Assembly: GCA_021841795.1 (NCBI GenBank)
Contig: JAKCDN010000010.1
Coordinates: 1 to 21,458, forward strand
Source: Acidobacteriota bacterium
GTDB lineage: Bacteria > Acidobacteriota > Terriglobia > Terriglobales > Acidobacteriaceae
DNA: 21,458 nucleotides
Direction: 5' to 3'
The notes beneath the pieces are model-generated. The model was not told the DNA's origin and searched no databases. It worked only from the letters and a program-made list of their open reading frames with translations. Positions 8,163 through 14,481 of the stretch are shown piece after piece. The position numbers and the translations under genes are program-made. Positions within the stretch are counted from its first letter, which is position 1, and each line of letters starts with the position of its first letter.

Positions 8163-8348
8163 ATGGCCTTTACTGTACCGAAAATCAGGCAGGTAATCAA
8201 GAAGCAAGTGAACAGAGGGCAGGGCGGAACGAATGCGGCCGGCGGGCGGGGAGGAACGAGCGAGTTGACGCAGCAGCAGCGGGCGGTTACGGAGGACCGG
8301 AAAGCGATGAAGGCGTATCGTGAACAGGTAGGGATCCACATTTCCTAA
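8163..8348 (+). CDS. Possible small hydrophilic protein (61 residues), unknown
   Basis: An ATG at 8163 is preceded by AGGGG five bases upstream, a good Shine-Dalgarno fit. It opens a 61-residue frame that starts MAFTVPKIRQVIKKQ, passes a Gly-rich middle (GGTNAAGGRGGT) and ends in a charged helix-like tail (QQQRAVTEDRKAMKAYREQ). Third codon positions are mostly G or C, like the neighbours. It ends 47 bp before dihydropyrimidinase, so it could be the first gene of that operon. I do not recognise it: it has no signal peptide, membrane segment or known motif. It may equally be chance in GC-rich leader DNA. A longer frame from TTG 8055 has no ribosome binding site. Confidence 0.4.
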   Translation: MAFTVPKIRQVIKKQVNRGQGGTNAAGGRGGTSELTQQQRAVTEDRKAMKAYREQVGIHIS

Positions 8349-8381
8349 GTTCCGCGCCGGGTGAGCGGATTGCGGCGAAGC

Positions 8382-8388
8382 AGGAGGG
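8382..8388 (+). promoter_or_regulatory. Strong ribosome binding site of dihydropyrimidinase
   Basis: AGGAGGG lies seven bases before the ATG at 8396. The in-frame GTG at 8390 is only one base from it, which selects the ATG. Confidence 0.75.
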
Positions 8389-8395
8389 AGTGGCC

Positions 8396-9790
8396 ATGGC
8401 ATTGCTGATCCAAGGCGGGGAGATCGTTACCGCGGAGACACGCACACGCGGCGACATTCTGATCGAGGGCGAGAAAATTTGCGCTATCGGAGCAGGGCTG
8501 GAAGCGCCGGCGGGCGCCGAAGCGATCGACGCGACGGGGAAGCTGGTGTTTCCGGGGTTTATCGATCCGCACGTGCATATTCATCTGCCGTTCATGGCGA
8601 CGTTTGCCAAGGATACGCACGCGACGGCGAGCCGGGCGGCGCTGGTGGGCGGGACGACCACGTTTATCGAGATGGTGTGCCCGTCGCGCAGCGAAGACGC
8701 GCTGGCGGGCTATCACGTGTGGAAGCAGAAGGCGGAGGGGAACAGCGCCTGCGACTACGCGTTCCACATGGCGGTGACGCGGTACGACGAGGGGACGGAA
8801 GCGCAGTTGCGGGAGATTGTGGCGGACGGTACGGCATCGTTCAAGATCTTTCTTTCGTACAAGAACTTTTTCGGGGTGACGGATGAAGAGATGTTCCGAA
8901 CGCTGCGTCTGGCGGCGGAGCTGGGGGTGATTACCACGGCGCACTGCGAGAATGCAGAGCTGGTGGGGCAGTTGCAGCAACTGCTGCTGAGCGAGGGCAA
9001 GACCGGAGCGGAGTGGCACGAGCCGAGCCGGCCGGAGACGGTGGAGGCGGAGGGAACGGGGCGGTTTGCGACGTTTCTGGAGGCGACGGGAGCGACGGGG
9101 TACGTGGTTCACCTGTCGTGCGCGCCGGCGCTGCGCGCGGCGGTGGAGGCGAAGCTGCGCGGCGTGAAGCTGTATGTGGAGTCAGTGCTGCCGCACTTTC
9201 TGCTGGACAAGAGCTATGCGGAGCGGGGCGGCGTGGAAGGGATGAAGTACATCATGTCGCCGCCGCTGCGGCACGAGCGGAATCTTCCGGTGCTGTGGAC
9301 GGCGCTGCAGGCGGGGATGATCGACGCGGTGGGCACGGATCACTGCCCGTTCGACCAGGAGCAGAAGCGGCTGGGGGAGCAGGCATTCACGCAGATTCCC
9401 AACGGCATACCCGGGATCGAGGACCGGGTGAACCTGATGTATACGTATGGGGTAAAGCGGGGGCGGCTGGACGTGCACCGCTTTGTGGATGCGTTGAGCA
9501 CGCGGCCGGCGAAGATCTTCGGACTGTTTCCGCGCAAGGGGACGATCGCGGTGGGGTCGGATGCGGACGTGGTGGTCTACGATCCGGCGTATCGCGGCCG
9601 GATCAGCGCGGCGCGGCAACTGACGAACAACGACTACAACGGGTTTGAGGGGGTTGCGATCGAGGGGCGGCCCGCGGTGGTTACTGTGCGCGGGAAGGTG
9701 CAGGCGCGGGAGGGAGCGTTTGTGGGCGAGGCGGGACGCGGGCGCTTTTTGCGCCGCACGCCGAACGGCGGGGCGCAGGGGGTGGAATGA
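8396..9790 (+). CDS. hydA: Dihydropyrimidinase (D-hydantoinase family)
   Basis: A 464-residue cytoplasmic cyclic amidohydrolase that opens the ring of dihydrouracil or dihydrothymine to N-carbamoyl-beta-alanine or N-carbamoyl-beta-aminoisobutyrate. Related enzymes also open 5-substituted hydantoins. All ligands of the two-metal centre are present and spaced as in bacterial D-hydantoinases: H59 and H61 (GFIDPHVHIHLPF), the Lys expected to be carboxylated K150 (ASFKIFLSYKN), H183 (TTAHCEN), H239 (VVHLSC) and D315 (GTDHCPF). Y155, in the position that contacts the ring, is also present. The C-terminal NNDYNGFEG stretch is typical. The stop overlaps the start of the next hydrolase by 4 bp, so translation is probably coupled. 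The neighbours, which convert the beta-amino acid onward, argue for a pyrimidine rather than a hydantoin role. Confidence 0.95.
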   Translation: MALLIQGGEIVTAETRTRGDILIEGEKICAIGAGLEAPAGAEAIDATGKLVFPGFIDPHVHIHLPFMATFAKDTHATASRAALVGGTTTFIEMVCPSRSEDALAGYHVWKQKAEGNSACDYAFHMAVTRYDEGTEAQLREIVADGTASFKIFLSYKNFFGVTDEEMFRTLRLAAELGVITTAHCENAELVGQLQQLLLSEGKTGAEWHEPSRPETVEAEGTGRFATFLEATGATGYVVHLSCAPALRAAVEAKLRGVKLYVESVLPHFLLDKSYAERGGVEGMKYIMSPPLRHERNLPVLWTALQAGMIDAVGTDHCPFDQEQKRLGEQAFTQIPNGIPGIEDRVNLMYTYGVKRGRLDVHRFVDALSTRPAKIFGLFPRKGTIAVGSDADVVVYDPAYRGRISAARQLTNNDYNGFEGVAIEGRPAVVTVRGKVQAREGAFVGEAGRGRFLRRTPNGGAQGVE

Positions 9791-11031
9791 TGCCGGTGGA
9801 TGCACAACGGACGGTTGACCTGCTGAAGGAGCTGCGGGGGCTTACGGCCGATGCCGATGGCGCGCAGCGCGTGGCGTGGAGCCCGACCTGGCTGCGGGCG
9901 CGGGCGTGGTTTGAAGAGAAGCTGCGCGCGCTGCCGGTGGAGCACCACTACGACGCAGCGGGCAACAGTTGGACGACACTGGCCGGCGAGCGGGAGCAGG
10001 CGCTGATTCTGGGCAGTCATCTGGATTCGGTGCCGAACGGGGGCTGGCTGGATGGCGCGCTGGGCGTGCTGGCGGCGTACGCGGTGCTGCGCCGCATTGC
10101 GGAAGAGCACAACGGGAGGCCCCCGGTGACGGTGCGGCTGGTGGACTGGGCCGATGAGGAGGGGGCGCGTTTTGGGCGCAGCCTGTTCGGCTCATCGGCA
10201 TTCGCGGGGACACAGACGATCGAAGCCGACCGCGGGCGGACCGATGCCGGAGGCAAGCGGCTGGAGGATGCGCTGGCCGAGTGCGGAGTGCGCATGGATG
10301 GGATCGGCGAGGCGGGCAGGGAGCGCAGGAACGCGGCGGCGTATCTGGAGCTGCACATCGAGCAGGGGCCGGTGCTGGAGCGGCTGGGATTGCCGCTGGG
10401 CGCGGTGACGGGAACCAAGGGAGTGGAGCGGCATCAGATCACGTTTTACGGGCAGGAGGCGCACTCGGGGTCGACGCCGATGGAGGTGCGGCGGGATGCG
10501 CTGGCGGCGGCGGCGAAGCTGGCGCTGGAGATCCGGCCCATCGCCAGGCGGCATGCCGATGCGGTGTGCACGATGGGGAGCGTGAAGACATTTCCGGGGA
10601 TTGTGACGGCGGTGGTGGGCCGCGCGGAGGCGACGCTCGACCAGCGCGATCTGGATGCGGAGGTGCTGGCATCGATGCACCGGGAGGCCAGGGAAAAGAG
10701 CGAGCAGTTTGCGCGCGAGGAGGGATGCACGGTGGAGTGGTCGCGGATCTGGAACATTGCGCCGGAGCGTTTCCATGGAGAGCTGATCGGGCTGTGCGAG
10801 GAGGCGATCCGTGAAACGGCGGGCCAGTCGCACCGGCTGCCTTCAGGGCCGCTGCACGATGCCGCGGAGGTTTCGCGGGCGGGCATTCCGACGGCGATGC
10901 TATTTGTGCAGTCGCTCAAAGGAATCAGCCACAACAAGATCGAAGACACGCGGGAAGAGCATTTGCGTCAGGCGGTGGAGGCGCTGGACCGGCTGGCGAC
11001 AAAGACGATGGCATGGATCTGCCGGGCGTGA
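9787..11031 (+). CDS. hyuC: N-carbamoyl-beta-alanine / N-carbamoyl-amino-acid amidohydrolase (M20 family)
   Basis: A 414-residue metal-dependent hydrolase that removes the carbamoyl group, releasing CO2, ammonia and a free amino acid. In this operon that is probably beta-alanine or beta-aminoisobutyrate. M20-type ligands are in place: H78 and D80 (GSHLDSVPNGG), D89 (GWLDGALGV), E124/E125 (WADEEGARF), H190 (ELHIEQGPVLE) and H382 (GISHNKIEDT). The lid/dimerisation domain runs from about 205 to 320, with GQEAHSGSTPM. The family also includes allantoate amidohydrolase and L-carbamoylases, so the substrate is inferred from neighbours. The start ATG overlaps the dihydropyrimidinase stop (ATGA). A second ATG follows at once, so the first residue is uncertain by one codon. 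These enzymes usually need Mn, Co, Ni or Zn. Confidence 0.92.
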   Translation: MMPVDAQRTVDLLKELRGLTADADGAQRVAWSPTWLRARAWFEEKLRALPVEHHYDAAGNSWTTLAGEREQALILGSHLDSVPNGGWLDGALGVLAAYAVLRRIAEEHNGRPPVTVRLVDWADEEGARFGRSLFGSSAFAGTQTIEADRGRTDAGGKRLEDALAECGVRMDGIGEAGRERRNAAAYLELHIEQGPVLERLGLPLGAVTGTKGVERHQITFYGQEAHSGSTPMEVRRDALAAAAKLALEIRPIARRHADAVCTMGSVKTFPGIVTAVVGRAEATLDQRDLDAEVLASMHREAREKSEQFAREEGCTVEWSRIWNIAPERFHGELIGLCEEAIRETAGQSHRLPSGPLHDAAEVSRAGIPTAMLFVQSLKGISHNKIEDTREEHLRQAVEALDRLATKTMAWICRA

Positions 11032-11103
11032 GGCCGGGCAGTGCGGCGAGGGTTTGGAGAGGGCGAATTGCCGCGCAGCGAGAAGACTGGAGGACGAGAA
11101 GGA

Positions 11104-12618
11104 ATGAGCGGATTGGAAGGCGTGGCCCCAAGCAGGATTTTGCACTGGGTGAACGGGCAAACGGCAGCAGCAACGTCGGGGCGCAGCGGTCCGGTGATGA
11201 ACCCGGCCAGCGGCGAGACCGTCGCGGAGCTGGGCTTTGCCTCAGCGGCGGACGTGGACCGGGCCGTGGAGGCAGCGGCGTCGGCGGGGCACGAGTGGCG
11301 CGCGACGGCGCTGTCGCGGCGGTCGGAGATCCTGTTTCGTTTCCGCGAGCTGGTGGCGCGGAACCGGGGCAGGATTGCGGAATTGATCGTGCGCGAGAAC
11401 GGCAAGACGATGAACGACGCACTGGGCGAGGTGGCGCGCGGTCTGGAGAATGTGGAGTTCGCATGCGGGATTCCGCACCTGCTGAAGGGCGGATACACGG
11501 AGCAGGCGAGCCGGGGCGTGGATGTGTACCAGATCCGGCAGCCACTGGGAGTTGTGGCGGGCATAACGCCATTCAACTTTCCCGGCATGGTGCCGCTGTG
11601 GATGCTTGCAAACGCGATTGCGTGCGGGAACGCATTTGTTCTGAAGCCGTCGGAGAAGACGCCATCAGCGAGCATGTATCTGGCGGAGCTGCTGCAGGAG
11701 GCGGGATTGCCGGATGGAGTGCTGAACGTGGTGCACGGGGACAAAGCGGCGGTGGACCGCATCCTGGAGCACCCGCGGATCAAGGCGGTGAGTTTTGTGG
11801 GCTCAACGCCGGTGGCGCGGTATATCTACGAGACGGCAACGCGGAACGGGAAGCGGGTGCAGGCGCTGGGCGGAGCCAAGAATCACATGCTGGTGCTGCC
11901 GGACGCCGACATCGAGATGGCGGCCGATGCGGCGGTTTCAGCCGGATACGGCGCGGCGGGCGAGCGGTGCATGGCGATCTCGGTAGTGCTGGCGGTGGGC
12001 AGCGTGGCGGATGCGTTGATCGCGGCGATTCGCGCGCGCATGAGCCGCATCAAGGTGGGGCCGGGATCGGATGCGGACAGCGAGATGGGGCCGCTGATTA
12101 CGCGCGAGCATCGCGACCGGGTGGCTGCGCAACTGGACAGAGCGGCGGAGCAGGGCGCGACGGTTGCCGTGGACGGGCGCAAGGATCCGGCGACGAACCG
12201 GAAGGGCTTTTTTCTGGCGCCGTCGCTGATCGACCACGTGAAGCCCGGGATGCAGTGCTACGATCAGGAGATCTTCGGGCCGGTGCTGAGCGTGGTGCGG
12301 GTGAAGGATTATGCCGAGGCGATAGGCCTGATCAACGAGAATCCATTCGGCAACGGCACGGCGATCTTTACGCAGAACGGCGGCGCGGCGCGGCAGTTCC
12401 AGTTTGACGTGGAGGTGGGCATGGTGGGGATCAACGTACCGATTCCGGTGCCTGTGGCGTACTACAGCTTTGGCGGCTGGAAGAGCTCGCTGTTCGGCGA
12501 TCTGCACATGTACGGACCGGAGGGCGTGCAGTTCTACACGCGGGCGAAAGTGGTGACGAGCCGCTGGCCCGATCCCGCGGCGAGCAAGGTGGATCTCGGA
12601 TTTCCGCAGGTGCGGTGA
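11104..12618 (+). CDS. mmsA: Methylmalonate/malonate-semialdehyde dehydrogenase (CoA-acylating)
   Basis: A 504-residue aldehyde dehydrogenase of the CoA-dependent MMSDH group. It oxidises malonate semialdehyde to acetyl-CoA and methylmalonate semialdehyde to propionyl-CoA, with NAD+ and loss of CO2. Visible marks are the NAD-binding GITPFNFPGMVPLWML (from residue 153), FVGSTPVARYIYE, and the catalytic Cys C289 in GYGAAGERCMAIS. The usual ALDH general-base Glu is missing at LGGAKNHM, as expected for this CoA-acylating branch. SFGGWKSSLFGD and a C-terminal FYTRAKVVTSRWP complete the family pattern. The ATG at 11104 is preceded by GGAGG 10 bases upstream. The frame is open further back, but those residues are not family-like. 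It follows hyuC by 72 bp and fits as the last step for the beta-amino acids made upstream. Confidence 0.95.
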   Translation: MSGLEGVAPSRILHWVNGQTAAATSGRSGPVMNPASGETVAELGFASAADVDRAVEAAASAGHEWRATALSRRSEILFRFRELVARNRGRIAELIVRENGKTMNDALGEVARGLENVEFACGIPHLLKGGYTEQASRGVDVYQIRQPLGVVAGITPFNFPGMVPLWMLANAIACGNAFVLKPSEKTPSASMYLAELLQEAGLPDGVLNVVHGDKAAVDRILEHPRIKAVSFVGSTPVARYIYETATRNGKRVQALGGAKNHMLVLPDADIEMAADAAVSAGYGAAGERCMAISVVLAVGSVADALIAAIRARMSRIKVGPGSDADSEMGPLITREHRDRVAAQLDRAAEQGATVAVDGRKDPATNRKGFFLAPSLIDHVKPGMQCYDQEIFGPVLSVVRVKDYAEAIGLINENPFGNGTAIFTQNGGAARQFQFDVEVGMVGINVPIPVPVAYYSFGGWKSSLFGDLHMYGPEGVQFYTRAKVVTSRWPDPAASKVDLGFPQVR

Positions 12619-12697
12619 GCCGGGCGAGGTTTTTCTGCAGCAGGGGCCGGGACGCGGCGGAAGGGCGCTCCGGCTCCCAATCATACATCTCACACTC

Positions 12698-12705
12698 GAG
12701 GGGGG
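12698..12705 (+). promoter_or_regulatory. Ribosome binding site of the aminotransferase
   Basis: GAGGGGGG lies seven bases before the ATG at 12713. The in-frame TTG at 12707 is one base after it and cannot be served by it. Confidence 0.6.
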
Positions 12706-12712
12706 CTTGATC

Positions 12713-14071
12713 ATGAGCGATGTTTCCGAGGCCAGGAATCTGACTGCCGAGGAGGTTTCCGCCATCACGCGCCAGACCAACTACGGAACCTGGCGATTCC
12801 AGAAGAGCTGGAAGCCGCTTTTTGTGGCCGATGCGGAGGGGTGCTGGTTCAGCGATGGCGGCGGCAAGCGTTATCTGGACCTGAGCTCGCAGTTGATGTG
12901 CGTGAATCTGGGGCACAAGAATGCGCGCGTGGTGGAGTCGATCGCCGAGCAGGCGCGGGCGCTGTGCTATGCGGCGCCGGGATACGCCACGGAGGCGCGG
13001 GCGCGGCTGAGCGAGAAGCTGCTTGAGGTTCTGCCCGCGGGGCTGAACAAATTCTTTTTCGCGACCAGCGGCACGGAAGCCAACGAGGCGGCGTTCAAGA
13101 TTGCGCGGATGTACACGGGGAAGAACAAGATCATCTCGCGCTACCGGTCGTATCACGGATCGACGGCGGGCGCGATCGCGGCGACGGGAGATCCGCGGCG
13201 CTGGGCGATGGAGCCGGCGGGCAAGATTGCCAACGTAGTGTTTGCGCCGGAGACGAACTGCTACAACTGCCCCATCAAGCACAGCTATCCGACGTGCGAT
13301 GTGGCCTGCGCCGACTACATCGAGCACATGATCCGGAACGAGAGCGACGTGGCGGCGATAATTGTGGAGCCGGTAGTGGGCACGAACGGAGTGCTTGTGC
13401 CGCCGCCGGAGTACTTTCCGCGACTGCGGGAGATCTGCGACCGGCACGGGGTGCTGCTGATTGCCGACGAAGTGATGGCGGGCTGGGGCCGGACGGGCAA
13501 GTGGTTCGCAGTTGACCACTGGAACCTGAAGCCGGACATTCTGGTGACGGCAAAGGGGATTACGTCAGCGTACGTGCCGCTGGGACTATGCGCGACCACG
13601 GCGAAGATCGCGGACTACTTCGAGGAGCATTACTTTTCGCACGGTCACACGTATGAGGCGCACCCGCTGACGCTGGGGCCCGCGGTGGCGACGATTGAAG
13701 AGATGCAGCGGCTGAAGCTGGTGGAGCGCGCCGCGGAGCTGGAGCCTTACGTGCGGGCGAAGCTGGAGCAACTGAAGGAGAAGCATCCGTCGGTGGGGGA
13801 CGTGCGCGGTCTGGGGCTGTTTTTTGCGGTGGAGATTGTGAAGAACCGCAAGACCAAGCAGCTCTTCAACACCATGCGCGACAAGGTGGAAGGCAAGGCG
13901 CTGGTGGTGGATCAGATTGCGGCGAAGATGATGGCGCAAGGGGTGTCGATCCAGGCCTGGGTGAGCCATTTTGTTGTGGCGCCGCCGCTGATTGTGACCA
14001 GGGAAGAGCTTGACTTCGGTATCGCCGCGCTCGATGAGCATCTGGCGATTGCCGATGCGCTGGTAGAGTAA
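12713..14071 (+). CDS. Class III omega-aminotransferase, probable beta-alanine:pyruvate type
   Basis: A 452-residue PLP enzyme of the class III (subgroup II) aminotransferases. FFFATSGTEANEAAFKIAR binds the PLP phosphate, SYHGST stacks on the ring, and D252 in LLIADEVMAGWGRTG contacts the pyridine nitrogen. K281 (VTAKGITSAYVPLG) is the Schiff-base lysine, and HGHTYEAHPL is typical. By similarity it sits among enzymes named taurine- or beta-alanine-pyruvate aminotransferase. The operon favours beta-alanine and beta-aminoisobutyrate as amino donors, giving the semialdehyde used by the adjacent mmsA product. An unusual feature is a four-Cys set at C183, C186, C195 and C199 (NCYNCP, then YPTCDVAC). 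I recall a similar Cys pattern in part of this family, so it may be a subgroup trait. It is 94 bp after mmsA and ends just before a strong hairpin. Confidence 0.88.
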   Translation: MSDVSEARNLTAEEVSAITRQTNYGTWRFQKSWKPLFVADAEGCWFSDGGGKRYLDLSSQLMCVNLGHKNARVVESIAEQARALCYAAPGYATEARARLSEKLLEVLPAGLNKFFFATSGTEANEAAFKIARMYTGKNKIISRYRSYHGSTAGAIAATGDPRRWAMEPAGKIANVVFAPETNCYNCPIKHSYPTCDVACADYIEHMIRNESDVAAIIVEPVVGTNGVLVPPPEYFPRLREICDRHGVLLIADEVMAGWGRTGKWFAVDHWNLKPDILVTAKGITSAYVPLGLCATTAKIADYFEEHYFSHGHTYEAHPLTLGPAVATIEEMQRLKLVERAAELEPYVRAKLEQLKEKHPSVGDVRGLGLFFAVEIVKNRKTKQLFNTMRDKVEGKALVVDQIAAKMMAQGVSIQAWVSHFVVAPPLIVTREELDFGIAALDEHLAIADALVE

Positions 14072-14081
14072 GCACGTTCCT

Positions 14082-14120
14082 GCGCAGCCGGCATTCGGCC
14101 ACGAATGCCGGCCCATGCGC
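14082..14120 (+). terminator. Strong hairpin after the aminotransferase (terminator-like, no T-run)
   Basis: GCCGGCATTCG (14087-14097) pairs perfectly with CGAATGCCGGC (14102-14112) around a 4-nt loop. The stem continues with GCGCA (14082-14086) against TGCGC (14116-14120) across a 3-nt bulge, about 16 bp in all. It begins 11 bp after the stop codon. No U-tract follows, so it may block 3' exonucleases or end transcription with Rho rather than act as a classic intrinsic terminator. Confidence 0.55.
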
Positions 14121-14129
14121 GATCCGTCA

Positions 14130-14240
14130 GGGCATCTTCGGCACCGTATTCATGGTGTATTCACACGAGCAGAGCCGCCGCTGCGGAGACGCAGCGAGTG
14201 GGACGGCCCGGTGCGCAAAAGGGCAGTCACGAAGATGCCC
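14130..14240 (+). ncRNA. Candidate structured RNA element of unknown family
   Basis: Nested complementary arms suggest a compact fold of 111 nt. The outer stem is 11 bp and perfect (GGGCATCTTCG at 14130-14140 with CGAAGATGCCC at 14230-14240). Inside it GCACCG (14141-14146) pairs with CGGTGC (14209-14214). Within that lie a 4-bp hairpin (GTGT 14155-14158, ACAC 14163-14166) and a helix of GCCG/CGGC (14174-14177 and 14204-14207) capped by CGCTGCG (14179-14185) with CGCAGCG (14190-14196) around a GAGA tetraloop of GNRA type. The strand is not fixed by symmetry; plus is assumed from the flanking genes. It could be a leader element of the receptor gene, a small RNA, or a small non-autonomous inverted-repeat element. 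Confidence 0.35.
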
Positions 14241-14401
14241 GCCTTCATTCTGCCTGGAACTCCTCTGAATTGATGGCGCTTGGCGGCGCGAAGCCGGGGC
14301 GGCGGCGTGCGTTCGCGCGCGGGAATGAATGCGGCCGCGGATCGTGGCTGCGGATTGCAGAGCGCGAAGCAGTTACTTTCAGTAATCGAACACGCCGATA
14401 C

Positions 14402-14430
14402 TTGCGGCGCTCCAGCACGGTTCATAGAGT
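14402..14430 (+). promoter_or_regulatory. Weak promoter-like pair before the TonB receptor
   Basis: TTGCGG (14402-14407) and TAGAGT (14425-14430) are spaced 17 bp apart, with 3 and 4 of 6 matches to consensus. A start near 14437 would give a leader of about 45 nt and leave the folded element upstream of the message. Confidence 0.25.
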
Positions 14431-14469
14431 GAGAGAACGCGGAAGTCCACGCCTTGGGAATTGCGACTC

Positions 14470-14477
14470 AGGAGGAG
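14470..14477 (+). promoter_or_regulatory. Strong ribosome binding site of the TonB receptor
   Basis: AGGAGGAG lies four bases before the ATG at 14482. It also rules out the upstream in-frame TTG at 14461, which precedes it. Confidence 0.75.
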
Positions 14478-14481
14478 ATTC

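Larger units (their letters stand above)
8007..8395. other. Divergent control region of the pyrimidine-catabolism cluster, with a possible small gene
   Basis: This 389-bp gap separates the regulator from dihydropyrimidinase. It holds an imperfect inverted repeat near the regulator start (8032-8046) and a possible small coding frame at 8163-8348. The minus-strand frame covering 8033-8341 gives a Cys/Pro-rich product with no ribosome binding site and is treated as a shadow. I see no convincing -35/-10 pair for the rightward genes. Confidence 0.5.
14072..14481. other. 410-bp intergenic region before the TonB receptor
   Basis: No convincing protein is encoded here. From left to right it holds a strong hairpin just after the aminotransferase (14082-14120), a nested set of complementary arms (14130-14240), a GC-rich stretch, a weak promoter-like pair (14402-14430) and the ribosome binding site of the receptor gene. 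Confidence 0.6.

Noticed and set aside
8033..8341. 102-residue minus-strand frame opposite the small gene candidate
   Set aside because: Cys/Pro-rich composition, no Shine-Dalgarno site and it crosses the divergent control region; the plus-strand frame is better supported.
14130..14240. Cobalamin riboswitch upstream of the TonB receptor
   Set aside because: CCGGTGCGCAAAAGGG and the later ACGAAGATGCCC faintly recall parts of the B12 box, but the conserved CCCGCxACTG-type core is missing and the two parts are far too close together.
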